A stretch of 64,000 bases of DNA from Solicoccozyma terricola (GCA_001600875.1 BCLD01000019.1:548436-612435); one strand, 5' to 3'. Counted from the stretch's first letter, positions 30,724 to 43,795 are shown. Numbers and translations: made by a program. Notes: generated from the letters alone by a model not told the origin.

Positions 30724-32190
30724 CTACAACTTCGGCTTGATCGTCGGCTTAATAGTGTCTCTGACCGCTTCAGGGTCCAGCACCGATTGAGGGTAAGGCA
30801 ATTGCGATTGCCTGATATGAGACTCTCCTCCATCAACCACCTGCAATTCGAAAAGCCGTGTCAACGCCTGCCCAGGATTGTGTCAGAGAGTATTCAACGA
30901 CCCCAACTCACAAACACTTGTCCAGTGATCCAATTGGCAGATTCAGAGAAGAGGAACATGGCCATCCCGGCGATTTCATCTGCGGTCATGGAACATTACC
31001 AAAAACGAATTTAGCAATCAAAGGTTGGGAGAAACTACCTCCCCACAAATCCCTTATCACCTTTATCACCCATCCTACCGAGAGGAATCTTCTCCAAGCT
31101 CTTGTCACCTTTCGGAGTGAGACGGTCCATTCCCTCGGTACCTCCGATAGGGCGTGAAGGGGGCGAGAATTTATGCACAGGTAAGCCCAAATAATTCCAC
31201 GGCAGTACGGGACCAGTTTCTTTTTCTACTCATCTGGCGCAATGACATTACTACGAACTCCTCGTGGACCTTCCTCGATGGCGAGAACGGCGGATAAAGC
31301 GTCAATGCCGGCTTTAGCTGCTGATACGTGAGCTTGGTAAGGAAGACCTGCGGGATGGAAGGTGTGAACAAAAGGGATCATTGAGAGTATGGGGAGAGAC
31401 GACAAGACTGACCACGGTAATGAAGGGTCGCGGAGATGTGAATGTACGATCCTTGGGTCTCTCGGACGTGTGGGAGAGTCGCTTTGATGGTATTGTATGT
31501 GCCGAGCTGTGTAGGGAGTTAATTGGGTGTGAGTTTGGTGGGGATAGGCGGATTGTGACACCCCACTTACCAAGTCGATATCGATGACGGTCTTGAAGGC
31601 GTTCTCAGATAGACCGATGATCGGCGCAAGGCTGTGCGGGGACCGTGAGTGCAGATTCATCAAGCATGCGTGAGAGAGAGAGAAGCAGTGCCCACAAATT
31701 ACCAGCGGCTCCTGTATGATTTGAACATTTTCGTTCAGGTTTGCGAATCGATAAGACGTTTCTGACCGTGTATCTGACCTCTCAAACTCACCGCAGATAA
31801 CATAGTCAATCTTTCCATACTTCTTGATAGCAGCTTCTACGGCTTCTTTCAGTTGATCCGGCTTACGAACATCCGCCGATGCAGGAAGACATTGTCGACC
31901 TGTCGCCTTTGTGAGATTCTTAGCGGACTCTGCGAGACCCTCGGCGCTGAGTGATGGGGCCAAGTAAGCAGGTGTTCATGCTCAATGTTCAGACTTTGTT
32001 GACCCCACGGACACACTCACTTCCTGCCAACGATGATGCTATCCGCACCATGCCTCATCATAGCCTCGGTCATCTTGTAGCATATTCCACTCCTTCCACC
32101 TGTGCAGAACACGACTCGACCGCGGAAGAGATCCTTCTGAAATGTCTTGAGGGTGGACACGACTGGTTTGACTACTGCTTTGGTGGCCAT
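30724..32190 (-). CDS. SPS19: Peroxisomal 2,4-dienoyl-CoA reductase Sps19
   Basis: Nine exons: 32190-32021, 31946-31792, 31711-31696, 31631-31571, 31506-31413, 31347-31234, 31153-31061, 30979-30912, 30840-30724 (295 aa). NADPH enzyme of the short-chain dehydrogenase family needed to degrade unsaturated fatty acids. Blocks: GRVVFCTGGRSGI (NADP loop), VICGAAGNFLAPIIGLS, NAFKTVIDIDLLGTYN, GSYIHISATLHYRGLPYQAH (catalytic Ser/Tyr region) and GVRSNVIAPGPIGGTEGM, GRMGDKDEIAGMAMFLFS. It ends IKPTIKPKL; PKL is an acceptable PTS1, so a peroxisomal site is likely. Exon 3 has only 16 bases. The junction APG|PIGGTEG requires removal of 31154-31233, which begins ATGAGT and ends TTCAC: an AT-AC intron. Confidence 0.92.
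31154..31233 (-). other. AT-AC intron in SPS19
   Basis: Sense strand: CCAG|ATGAGTAGAAA ... GGCTTACC ... CCCTTCAC|GCCCTATC. Except for the first and last base it looks like a normal U2-type intron (ATGAGT instead of GTGAGT; CAC instead of CAG); it does not match the ATATCCTT donor of U12 introns. No GT-AG pair in the neighbourhood restores the frame. Confidence 0.75.
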
Positions 32191-32395
32191 GTTTGGGAGT
32201 GGTGTTGCTGGTGGAGGATGTGGGATGTGGGATGTCGAGGACGGTAGTGGGTGGTTGGTGGTGGTTGGGAGGGAACGCGGGGCCCCGTCACGTGGTTAAT
32301 TCGTTGTTAACCGGGGCAAATGTTGTATAGCCGGGAGGGGGAGGGGAGGGGAGGGGAGGGGGAGGGGTCGACATGGGAGACATAGTGGTATCGAC

Positions 32396-32440
32396 TGGTC
32401 ACTGGTCACTGCGCATCGGTCACCGGTCACCGGTCACCGC
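32396..32440. promoter_or_regulatory. Tandem GGTCAC array upstream of SPS19
   Basis: Two GGTCACT units, then three GGTCACC units in a row, about 210-250 bp upstream of the SPS19 start. GGTCACC/GGTGACC-like half sites could bind a transcription factor. Preceded by a GGGGA-rich stretch (32335-32365). Confidence 0.4.
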
Positions 32441-32523
32441 GACGGGCATGCAAAGCAACGCATGGGAATATACATCTTGTCAACCTCCAAGGTGACTTTT
32501 CGTAAACGATTGATTCGAGCTGA

Positions 32524-34189
<1,666 letters not shown>

Positions 34190-34440
34190 GCTTTTGTGCG
34201 GCGTTGGGTGGGATGCGATACGACAGGAAAGGTGTGTATCGTTGAAGGTGGTGAATTGGTGATTGACAGCTGCATCGAACGAATACCGTCCGAGTCATTT
34301 GGAGGAGGTAAATTAGTTGAAACACGTGGTCGAGATCTTGGAAAAATGTCATTTAATTCGAGCAAATATGCTGATAACATGTGCCGCATATGCAATATGC
34401 AATCGTTCCTGTCTACTGCTTTCGCAACCATCCTCCCAGC

Positions 34441-36006
34441 TCACAACAACGTCTCGCCCAAGGCAGCACGCGCGAGCGAGCATCCAATCGCTACAGTCTC
34501 TGCGACGGATCGTGGGTCACCAAGGGAAGGGTTAACCTCCTGTTTGATGAGATTGAAGGGGTTAGAACGTTCGGCCTGTAGACATACACTGCAAGCTTGT
34601 GTTGCAACACGCACCATGATATCCAGAGCTACCAAGCAACCTGTCTCAGCGACGGCTTCGCAGATGTAATGACCCTCACGGAAGGTCAGACCACCACGGA
34701 CGGGAGTACCAGTACCTGGAGAGCATGCAGGATTAGCCTCTCAACGTCCCCAGTTCCACGCGAGTTCCATCGCGCGGACACTCACTACCGGCAACGGACG
34801 GATCACAAGCATCCACGTCAAAGCTCAAGTGAATGGGCTTATCCCTACCTGGGTTCACATAATCCAAAGCCATTCGCACCACGTTTCCGATACCGTGCGC
34901 ATCGACATCGTGCATGGAGAAACACTTGATCTTGTTTTCTCGCAGGATTCGACGTTCAGGTGCGTCAATGTCACGGAGACCGATGTAGACGCTACGTTCG
35001 TTTGGAAGAGGGTGAATTGAGTTTTCAGCACTTCGTCCAGTCTTCAAACCGACAAGCCGTAACCCACATCTGATCCGGCCTCAGACATTTCTTCATCCAC
35101 TTGTTGAATGGCGGAACGTCGGTGCCTTCCAATCCCATCAAAAAGGAGACGGGACAGCCATGTAGGTTTCCGCTGTCAGAGGTCTCCGGAGTGTTGATAT
35201 CGGCGTGTGCGTCGATCTGTTAAATATAGTCTAGATGTTTAGGTTGGAGCTGAAGGAAGGCGAGGGTTGGACAATTCACTCACCCAGAGCAAGCATGCAT
35301 CTGGGTACTTTGCCATAGTTCCAGCAACCGTCCCCATAGCCTTTCACATCGGCGATACATCAGCTTGATGCAATCCTCTACAGTCATGCCGTACGACCGG
35401 GGACCCGGACCCACCAACGAATGATCACCACCGAGCGTCAACGGCAAGAACCCCTTCGCTGCGTTAGCATGAACCTGGTCCTTGACCCGCTCGCAAACGG
35501 CGCTAACAAGTCTCGGTTTCTTCATTTTCCCGATATCAGGGTCTGGGAGTTGCTGGGTCATTCCCTTCACCGCTGCACCGTCGGTTACGGTGCCAGACAT
35601 CGAAGCTGGTACAGGGTTGTATGGGATGTCGGAGAACTGGGAGTGACTGTCGAAAGATACTTGCCAGCCTAGTTCATTGAGCTGGGCGATTAGACCACCT
35701 TGGACGAGAGCCACAGGAGCTAGATCGACTCCAGATCGACCCTGGGGAGGAGAATAGGGACGAGAGTCAGGTTGAGAGTAGCGACGTAAGCATGGTGGTG
35801 TACCAAAAAAAATACCTACTTGTCCACCGCTAGATATGAGGTGTAGGATGTCAGCCAAAGCTCTGATCTCCACGAGGGGTTGGCACTAGCTCTCACCTGA
35901 ATGGGCATCCAACAATGGCCGCGGTGGCTGGCTTCGCAAGGAACTTGTAGTCATAGGTAGGGGCCTGCATGATGTTGTGAGGAAAGAGAATGGATGTCGG
36001 GTTCAT
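34441..36006 (-). CDS. CAR1: Arginase
   Basis: Eight exons: 36006-35897, 35829-35820, 35741-35415, 35340-35284, 35216-35068, 34991-34786, 34715-34615, 34539-34441 (352 aa). Hydrolyses arginine to ornithine and urea with two Mn ions. Metal ligands lie in [22 protein letters not shown] and [25 protein letters not shown] and [13 protein letters not shown] complete the family pattern. Exon 2 has only ten bases (S-GGQ), needed to give [16 protein letters not shown]. The N-terminus has ~25 extra residues, including two Met; a longer open frame upstream has no ATG. A 36-residue-longer insert between GWQVSFD and GKMKKPRLV is typical of fungal arginases. DAHP synthase starts 250 bp downstream on the same strand. 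Confidence 0.94.
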
Positions 36007-36901
36007 GGCCAGATCTGGACCCTTTGTCGACTTGAAACTCGGGATGGAATGGGGCGGTACGCGACACGGAGTCACGCGATGAACAGCTGACTGCCCAAGC
36101 GCCGGCTCGCACAGCAATATTATGCGGCTCCCGCAGGAATGTCAGCAAGTGTTGGGCAGTCTGGGTGGATTGTCGCCGAAATCAGCTCGCAGGCGCTTGG
36201 TTGGTTATCCGGTATGCAATATATCATTCGTTGCTCTGCGCGAAGGAAGATATTTGAGGTCCACAGTCCTTCTGTTTCCATGTGTTGACTTTGACGCAAC
36301 TTCCCGAAGTCCTGCTCGACTTTCAGTTGAAAGGGAGAACATGAGGTAGACCTCGATGTTGCTATGACAATCATTCAACGTGACATTGGCATGCGATCTT
36401 AATTTCCTGTCGTATCCCGGCGGTGCGACTTTTCTCGATGTCTGTTCGTCATGTCACAGTAGCTTCAATAGCCATACAATGTGGATCGGGTGTCATGACT
36501 CTACGCTTTGCTACTTTGCTACGGTTACAGCGCCTTACAGTTCAGCTGAAATGTACAAAAGGGAGGGTTGTGTGCAGCAGATACCGGCATACCCTTGTGT
36601 TAACAGCAGAATCCGCCAGGTGGTTCTAAAGCTCTCGGAATCTTCCATCTGGCTCAGCTCCAACTATCGGTCAAGGATTTGCTGTCTCTTCTACACAGCT
36701 GTCGGGAATCACACATATGCCCGGTGGAGACCTGGGTGGTAGTGACAGCAGCACACCCTGTGTTCAAGACCATCATACATCCTCGTTCGCCCAAACGATG
36801 GATATAACACGGTCACGTGACACTAAATGTCGAACACTTTGGCTCGAATCAAACTCAACTCAGCTTGTCACTACAACATCGACAGCTTCACTCAATCAAC
36901 C
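36007..36901. other. Divergent promoter region, no gene seen
   Basis: 895 bp between arginase and mL38. Open frames here lack coding bias or family resemblance. An in-frame ATG at 36827 could extend mL38 by 25 residues. Confidence 0.55.
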
Positions 36902-38284
36902 ATGTCTAGACCAGCATCAGGTGCTCTCCTTAGGGCAGTGACGCGAAAGCATCGCTCTCTGCCCACCGCGCGCTCCCTGACCACCGCGAACGCCGTTTCG
37001 TGGCAACCGGCGGTTCCGTCAGGTTCTATCCCCGCATACGATGCAGCTCTTGAGCTACTGTCACAACACAAGGCGGAGCGAGAATCTCACATAGCTTCTA
37101 TTCGGAAGAAGCTCTCCGATTTACCCTCAGATGCACCGGAACGAAGCGCTTTACAGCTTGAAATATCAGGCGCGGAAATCAACGGCGCGATCAATGACCC
37201 AGCGGTCCGTTGGCAATTCGAACGGATGGTGAGAGAGGAAGAAAATGGAGAAGGAGGTAGTGAGCTACGGGAGAATCCGGTGTATCGACAGCTCGCTGAA
37301 CAGAGATGGCGGATGAATGGTGGGATGGATTTATTGGTGAGTCCACGGAGGAAGATGGATGGGTTTCCCGGGCATAACTGATATGGTGTTGTGAGAACCG
37401 CCAGATGCATCGAATCACGCAAATGAACGTGGTACCAGATCTTGTTGGCAATGTGGTACCTTCCATGGACCTAGCTGTCATATTCTCCAAGGAGTCTGGA
37501 CGTGTTATCCCTGGTTCATACCTATCGCCGTCTCAAGTGAGTTCTTCCTTTATACGTGTGAACAAGGATTGACCATATCATCGCATGACTTTTATTCAGA
37601 CCCTTCAAGCTCCGGATATCAGAGTACAGTCGTTTACCAAGGGAAAACAGGATAGACTGTATACTCTGGTCATGGTTGATCCTGGTGCGTTGAGATCGAC
37701 CGCCAGCTTATACGTATTCCCGGCTAATCGTCTGCTCGACAGACTACCCGGATCCCGTCAACCATAACTTCCAGGAGTACTGCCATTGGATTGTGTGAGC
37801 ATGTCACGTAGTTTCCACAGTCCGACGTCATTCTAACTCCACGACATACAGCCCCGACATTCCGATCGCACACAGTACCATCTCCATCCCCTCTACCTGC
37901 CCTGCTTTACTGTCATACCAACCACCTCATCCGGTTCCATCCACACCATACCACCGGTACACCCTTCTCCTCATACGACAACCACGAACATCGTTCTCCC
38001 CGTCGGTACCCACGAGAAAGGGATTCAACCTCCGCGAATGGATGAGCGAGAACGGTTATGAACCCGCGGAGCAGAGTGTAGCTGCTGTGCACATGTTCAG
38101 AGAAGGAGGTAAGGGTTGGGGATCTGAGTTCAAGGAGTCTAGTGAGGAGGCCAAGAAGGAGATGGAGGTTGTCGATGGGATCTACAAGGAGACTTTGGGA
38201 GAGAGCATGCCCACGTTCGTCAAGGCGCCAAAGGAGGATAGATACGGGTACATTGGTCGTAAGGGACGGAGGGTGGCTGTGTAG
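36902..38284 (+). CDS. MRPL35: Mitochondrial ribosomal protein mL38 (PEBP fold)
   Basis: Exons 36902-37336, 37405-37536, 37600-37684, 37743-37794, 37852-38284 (378 aa). Presequence MSRPASGALLRAVTRKHRSL; an upstream in-frame ATG (36827) is possible but would bury it. The middle reads VVPDLVGNVVPSMDLAVIFS, then the PEBP hallmarks RLYTLVMVDPDYPDPVNHNF and HWIVPDIPI, and the C-terminal part ends RKGFNLREWMSENGYEP...GRKGRRVAV. mL38 sits on the central protuberance of the mitochondrial large subunit. All introns GT-AG, in frame. Confidence 0.9.
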
Positions 38285-38495
38285 ATGATGATGTAGCACA
38301 CACACAAGTATTGCATGAGCCGAGGACATGTTCATCGCCAGATCGCCTGATTCCCGCCACGCGACTTTTCGATCACGTGAACATAATTTTCAACGCCCAC
38401 ACCGGCCACTTTGAATATTCGAACTGGGATATCCATGCGAACAAAAGTATCACACTCACCATACACAATCCACAGAAGCAGCCGCAGCCGTCAAC

Positions 38496-39310
38496 ATGAG
38501 AATCGACAAATGTTACTTCTGCTCCGTGTCCGTCTACCCAGGTCATGGTGCGTATGCTGCTGGCGGGTCGGCTCCTGGGACGTTCAGATGATAATCTTCG
38601 TCGTCTAATCACCCTCCTCACGCGATCAACTTATCCACCTACTACAGGCACCATGTTTGTCCGTAACGACGCCAAAACTTTCCGTTTCTGTACCTCCAAA
38701 TGTCACAAGAACTTCAAGATGAAGAGGAATCCTAGAAAAGTCAGGTGGACCAAGGCGTTCAGGAAAGCAGCTGGCAAGGAGATGACTATCGTCAGTGCAA
38801 CCCTCTCCACAACGCACAGTGACACAGTCGACTGACTTTTTTTTTTAATTTACCCCTCATAGGACTCTACATTCGAATTCGAGAAACGCCGCAACGTACC
38901 CGTCCGATACTCACGAGAATTGGTGGCTACGACATTGAAGGCGATGAAGAGGGTCGGAGAAGTCAGAGCAAGGAGGGAGAGGGCGTTCTGGAAGAACCGG
39001 TGGGTGTTTTTCTCCATCTGGGCTTCCCAGTATTCTAGTCTTGGTAGCTGAACAACTCACCCCTATTCCTTTTCACAGCATGGCACCAAAGAAAGCCCAA
39101 GCTCTCGCACATCAAACCGCCGAAATCTCGCGTCATCTCGAGCTCGTTCAACCTCGTTCCACAACCGCTTCCAAGAAGATCATGCCAGTCGCAGAGAGGG
39201 AGAAGATCCGTCAAAAGATCAAGGTCAATGCTATGAAGAGAGGTGCTGGCAAGTCTGCGCTCGTTCCTGCCGAGGGAGGTGGTATGGGGATGAGCATGCA
39301 GGTCGATTGA
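38496..39310 (+). CDS. RLP24: 60S biogenesis factor Rlp24
   Basis: Exons 38496-38547, 38648-38790, 38863-38999, 39079-39310 (187 aa). Rlp24 holds the place of eL24 on pre-60S particles and is released by the AAA-ATPase Drg1. The zinc-ribbon reads [13 protein letters not shown]...[13 protein letters not shown]; then [35 protein letters not shown] and a basic tail ([17 protein letters not shown]) longer than in eL24 itself, which decides for Rlp24. No unusual features. Confidence 0.94.
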
Positions 39311-39866
39311 ACCCATTAGATGACAAGGGGTTTGTTGTACTACTTTCGGTGTATATCATGGTTCCAGAGTTCGTGGTTCATTTCATGGAGTTTGATTTTT
39401 TGTCGGATGTCTGGAGATGTCTCAGATTGGGTCACTGTTGTGCTGCAACACCCCTCGATACTTGTCTGAAGTCGGTTCGCAGAGAACTGAGCTGGGATGT
39501 GCGCAATCCAAGCTATGGGGGCATAGAACATCGCGGACGACTTGTAGTCGTAAAAAAAAACTCGCCACAGCCTTTCAGCATGCACCCATTCATATTTTTT
39601 TGTTGAACACATAGGATGCAGACGTTCACTTTGATGTTCGGTCGATCTAGATTGCAGTGAATCAAATCACCCAGGCAGAAACATACAAAACATATGCAAG
39701 CTCCAACGGTGCCGTAACTTTGCCGAAGTGTCTACAAAGGGACACATCTGTCTCAGGCATGCTTGGTTTGCGTTACCAGAAGCCAATCAAGCCCATCGTT
39801 TGATGACTTGAGTGGAGTCGAGCTTGGGTGTCACTCCCCCTAGCCGTGGGCGCAGGCCAACTCCTA

Positions 39867-40094
39867 AGGAACATCTTGATCGGTGGCACGGGCGTCCGCC
39901 TGAGCGGTAGCGTGGGCGTCCTCATGATTGGTAGCATGGGCGGCAGCATGCTTGGCAGCATGGACTTCGGTCTTGCTATTGAGCACGTTATCGCCCATGC
40001 CCCCGAACACGCCTACGCCCACGCAACCGCACATGCCTACGCCCACGCCACTGGTCATCATGTTCATTACGATCTGTCTTTGTTGCCCATTCAT
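39867..40094 (-). CDS. Tentative 75-aa Gly- and His/Ala-rich ORF
   Basis: ATG at 40094. The first half is a glycine-rich hydrophobic stretch (TSGVGVGMCGCVGVGVFGG), the second half repeats HAA/HAT/DA units (EVHAAKHAAAHATNHEDAH). The sequence is built from GCC-CAY repeats, so it may be an accident of the repeat. No family recognised; no neighbours give context. Confidence 0.2.
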
Positions 40095-40532
40095 CTTTTT
40101 GCCAACACTGCTGGAATTGTTTGGTGTTGCGTTGTAGCCTCTGATATCACACTGATCGGCGAACGATGGGTAACAGAACTTGGCAGAATCGTGAGGGTCG
40201 GGGTGCAGCCTGCAAAGGTTTGCCGCCCATCAGATGAGACGTAGTTCAGTCAGATATTCGTCGCCGACTCTAACTCATTTTGGCGTCCAGTCTCACCACC
40301 AAAGTGCATCTCCAATCATCTGACTGCTCTAGACCGTTTTCACGGTCTTTGGATTGTTCTTTCGATATTGCTTTCTAACCCAAGGAGCGATCAAATGCAC
40401 ATGTACGTGTCTCAGATACAGCTGTTGTTGAAACTGTGCCTTTAATTCCACCCCATGCCGTATCGGTTCTTGGAGAACTGAGCAGGGAATCTCTCGTATC
40501 CCAGCCGTGGCAATTATTGCCCGCCTTGCCGC

Positions 40533-40745
40533 CTATAGAAGAATAGCCGCCATGATTGCACGTAGTAATTCCCACTTATCTTTTGGTTCATCAGATGGGT
40601 TCACGTCCATGAAAATTTGTAGACGGTTGGCTAATACAACACTAGCATAACAAGTTTGCTGGGTCGCACAGCCTGTTGTGGTGGCCTCTCGCATGATGTA
40701 ATCGTCAATACGTTTTGCTAGTCTAGAGGGCAGTTTCTTTGGCAT
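40533..40745 (-). CDS. Tentative 70-aa ORF
   Basis: ATG at 40745; protein MPKKLPSRLAKRIDDYIM, then a Thr/Cys-rich part and SDEPKDKWELLRAIMAAILL. Composition is ordinary and the end helical, but I recognise no family and see no splice partners. It lies downstream of IMP1 on the same strand. Confidence 0.25.
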   Translation of the reverse strand: MPKKLPSRLAKRIDDYIMREATTTGCATQQTCYASVVLANRLQIFMDVNPSDEPKDKWELLRAIMAAILL

Positions 40746-40836
40746 TGGTTGCGTTTGACAGCCACTTGGGATTTGGCCACACCTGTCGGTAGATCAGATT
40801 GTTCAGTCAACCGCTTCACTAGTTGCGTTTACCACG

Positions 40837-41561
40837 TCAATTCACCCTAGCCAGCACCTTGCCCTTCACCAACGCCAATGGTACCGGTCCATAAGCTCTC
40901 GAGTCCGTCGAATTGCTCAAATTGTCCCCTGATAACCAGACGTGGCCTCTAGGTATCCGAACGTGGTCTCCATCTCTCCGTTTCCTGAAGACCGGTACCA
41001 GGAACTCCTTATCCTCCGACATATCAGCATCTTCCTTTCGTCTTGCCAAATCTGCACGATGATCAGCGTCGATTTCTTCCCATCGTTTCTCCCCGATTTC
41101 CGTCTTCTTCCTCCTCCGTTTTCGTAGTGGATCGACTTCGATGACGTCGCCCTCGATTCCTATGATACGTTTGCATACAGTCCGACTGGGATCGGTGGGA
41201 CTGGTTGTTACGATGATATCACCACGTCGTATTGACCAATTTGAAGGCTCGCCGAGTGTTTGTCCTGACGTCGAGGCGGAAAAGGAGCGTGTGTGGTTTC
41301 TGATCGGTATCGGTGATATGAGGACAAAGTCGCCTTGATGTGAAAAGGTGGGAAGCATGGAGAAGCCAGAGCAAAGACGGATTTCAAGGAGGTCGGTGGT
41401 TATCAGATGGAGGGCTGTGAGGAGCTGAGCGGGGGACAAGTCAGCATGAGGGAGTTGGCACATGTAATGCACCAAATGGTTGGAAAATTCACCTGGATAG
41501 TCACGACTGCTGAGCGCTTGGCGAGTGGTATTCTGGCCTGCAGATGGCTGAGGAAGCTCAT
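40837..41561 (-). CDS. IMP1: Mitochondrial inner membrane protease subunit Imp1
   Basis: Exons 41561-41493 and 41424-40837 (218 aa). Signal-peptidase-type (S26) serine protease that trims proteins sorted to the intermembrane space. The spliced start MSFLSHLQARIPLAKRSAVV joins to LLTALHLITTDLLEIRLCSGFSMLPTF, with the catalytic Ser in GFSMLPT; the Lys is in RTVCKRIIGIEGDVIEV. IPRGHVWLSGDNLSNSTDSR identifies Imp1 rather than Imp2. A charged insert (RKRRRKKTEIGEKRW...) separates the two halves. A longer unspliced frame reaches 41733 with a Gln run, but it would put the start 18 bp from the uL11m start and lacks homology; I reject it. Confidence 0.88.
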
Positions 41562-41751
41562 TGCCGAGCTGTTGCCGTTGCTGTTGCTGTTGCTGTGATC
41601 GTGTGAGGCTGTACTTGTGTACGAACTGATAGCGACCTCTTGACTGCTTCGACTGTCGATTTACCACGTGTTCTGCAACAAAAAGTAAAGAGACCCTAAG
41701 TAAATCGACCGGCGAGGGTCCAGCTACTTGCATTTCAACAACCTATCAATC

Positions 41752-42440
41752 ATGTCCAAGCAAGCAGTATCCCAGCTAGTGGTGAGTACACCTCGTCCAC
41801 AGAGGTCCCACTCCGGATCCCTGGAACTGAAAGCATGCAACTTCTATTTCCCCCAGAAACTTCTCGTCCCGGCAGGGAAAGCAACCCCTTCACCACCGGT
41901 CGGCCCTGCTTTAGGAGCTCGAGGAGTCAAAGCGATGGACTTTTGCAAGGAATTGTGAGTCGATATCGTAGTTCTATCATGACCATACCTGACGGGATGT
42001 GCAACCTCCACAGCAACGCAAGAACAGGCCACCTGACACCATTAACGCCAACTCCAACCCTGATCACAATCAACCCAGATCGAACGTTCTCCTTTACCAC
42101 TCGGTCAACTCCAGTAGCACATCTTCTGAAACTGTCTGCCGGTGTTGCAAAAGGTTCGGCGTCAGCACCATCTGGCTCTGCTCGTTCAGCGAGAGCTTCA
42201 TCGTCATCTGCTTCAGCAATACCTGTCAAAATCGCTGCAGCAGCACCACCACCTTCAGGAAAGCCAGGAAAGGGAGAGGCGGCAGGAGCAGGTATCGTTG
42301 GTCGGGTCTCCGTCAAACAGATATATGAAATCGCAAAGATCAAGATGCAGGATGAGGACATGAAGGTATTGGGATTGGAGAAGGTCGCGCGTGGGATAGC
42401 TGGGTCTGCACGGAGCTTGGGATTGGAGGTTGTTGCATGA
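41752..42440 (+). CDS. MRPL19: Mitochondrial ribosomal protein uL11m
   Basis: Exons 41752-41781, 41857-41954, 42014-42440 (184 aa). Joined start [20 protein letters not shown], then [23 protein letters not shown], the invariant uL11 Pro-rich motif; [20 protein letters not shown] and [19 protein letters not shown] follow. uL11m forms the stalk base of the large subunit. A Ser/Ala-rich insert (residues ~85-125) is not in bacterial L11. No cleavable presequence is evident, as in other uL11m. Divergent from IMP1 with 190 bp between starts. Confidence 0.93.
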
Positions 42441-42578
42441 CCGTACGAGATTAGATGTACATAGTACCATTGGAACCGAGGATAGGAATGCTCTTGGGTC
42501 ATAATCATCGTCAAGTCGTTTACAAGGGTGTTCTATCCCCACCTTTCCGTGTGGAGGGTTTCTCTTTTTTCTCCCATC

Positions 42579-43388
42579 TCATTGCCCCTTCGCCTTTGCT
42601 TCCTCTTGCATTTTCCCCTCCAATACATCACGGACGCTCATCAGATTCTGTTGTTTTCTCTCTACGGTCTCCTGCAGCTTGTCTAGATTTTGTTGAACGT
42701 ATGAAATTTTGGAGTTGTAGTGGGTTTGGGCCTCTTTCCGGGTCTGTCGAGGTGGAGGAGGGAGGGAGGGAGGGAGGTAGGGAGGAAGGAAGGTGGGAGG
42801 AATCCTCTGATTAGCTTTCATTCGCGGTGTGTCACCTAGAACCGCTTTCGCCGGTCTTCCACTTGCACAATCGACTGTGTCCCCATGCATTCCGGAGCTA
42901 TTGTACCTTGTTGCCCATACGCCGCGTCTGTGTCCACAAAGACACCCACCTTTTTCACATAATACCCCGTTCCAATGTCGATCACCACATGCTCTGGATC
43001 CCTGATTTTCCCAGGAACATACAACGATGAGGTGAGAGGTACGAGGATTTTGTTTCCTTGTGGGGTTTGGTAGGGGGTGTGTGTTAGATGTAAGTATTTG
43101 GTGCGCATCGTGATGAGACGTTAGACAAGTTCACCTTTGGTCGTCTCATCCACTTGAGTTATATCGTTCAAACATCCTCTATACTTTGATTGAGCTTGTT
43201 TTAGGGAAGTGAATGACGTAGTAAGATGTTCAATTTCCTGAATTTCGTCCACGGTAATCAGCTCTCGAGTTGGGACAAAATGGACTGAAAGAGAGGAAAA
43301 ACCCCGGACCCACCTCATCGAGTTGCCGTTTGACATCTGATAATTGCTGTGCGCTGAGATCGGTGAGCTGGACTTGTTGTTGAGACAT
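42579..43388 (-). CDS. GIM5: Prefoldin subunit 5
   Basis: Exons 43388-43314, 43237-43135, 43056-42950, 42743-42579 (149 aa). Alpha-type prefoldin that delivers unfolded actin and tubulin to the chaperonin. Two long helices (LTDLSAQQLSDVKRQLDE and YVQQNLDKLQETVERKQQN) flank the hairpin NKILVPLTSSLYVPGKI, VVIDIGTGYYVKK. Joining GYYVKK directly to TRKEAQTHYNSK needs the 206-nt intron 42744-42949; this intron contains a GGGA/GGAA microsatellite (42768-42790). Confidence 0.9.
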
Positions 43389-43795
43389 GTTGAGGTGGTG
43401 GTGGGTGGTGGTGGTGGTGGGATGAAGATGGTGGTGGTAGTTGTACTCCGGTGTTGGTCGTGACAGACTTGTTTATGCAAACCGCGGATTTTGATTGAAT
43501 TACCACAAATATTTACAACCTGGGACAAGCTCGTCTGACAGGGAAATTTCACGCAAGACGGCGTGGTCGATGTATGCTAGCAACTCGATCATGTCCCAAG
43601 GGTGGTTATTAACGCTCAACATCACCCCCATCTCATCAGATATCATCCGTCCTCCAATCTACTACAAGGCACTAGCTGGTAATAGGTTGACCGCATGATA
43701 ATAACCATCGCAGGTCAGACGAACTACCACCATGTTCTCCAATGACACGCATTTTCAACGCTTCTGCTGATCCCATCATAAAAGACTTGACGAGC
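43389..43795. other. Intergenic, promoter of prefoldin 5; no gene seen
   Basis: 407 bp. GGTGGT repeat at 43391-43435 directly upstream of the prefoldin start; no coding signal. Confidence 0.5.

Larger units (their letters stand above)
39311..40836. other. 1.5-kb stretch with only tentative small ORFs
   Basis: Between the 3' ends of RLP24 and IMP1. Contains GCCCACGC/GCATGGGCG hexamer-like repeats at 39885-40055 and two short minus-strand ORFs listed separately. Otherwise AT content and stop density look non-coding. Confidence 0.5.

Noticed and set aside
39867..40244. Plus-strand frame of ~138 aa opposite the Gly/His ORF
   Set aside because: No ATG at its start and made of the same GCCCAC repeats; most likely chance.
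41562..41733. N-terminal extension of IMP1 with Gln run
   Set aside because: No homology, start 18 bp from uL11m, and a canonical intron gives a better Imp1 start.
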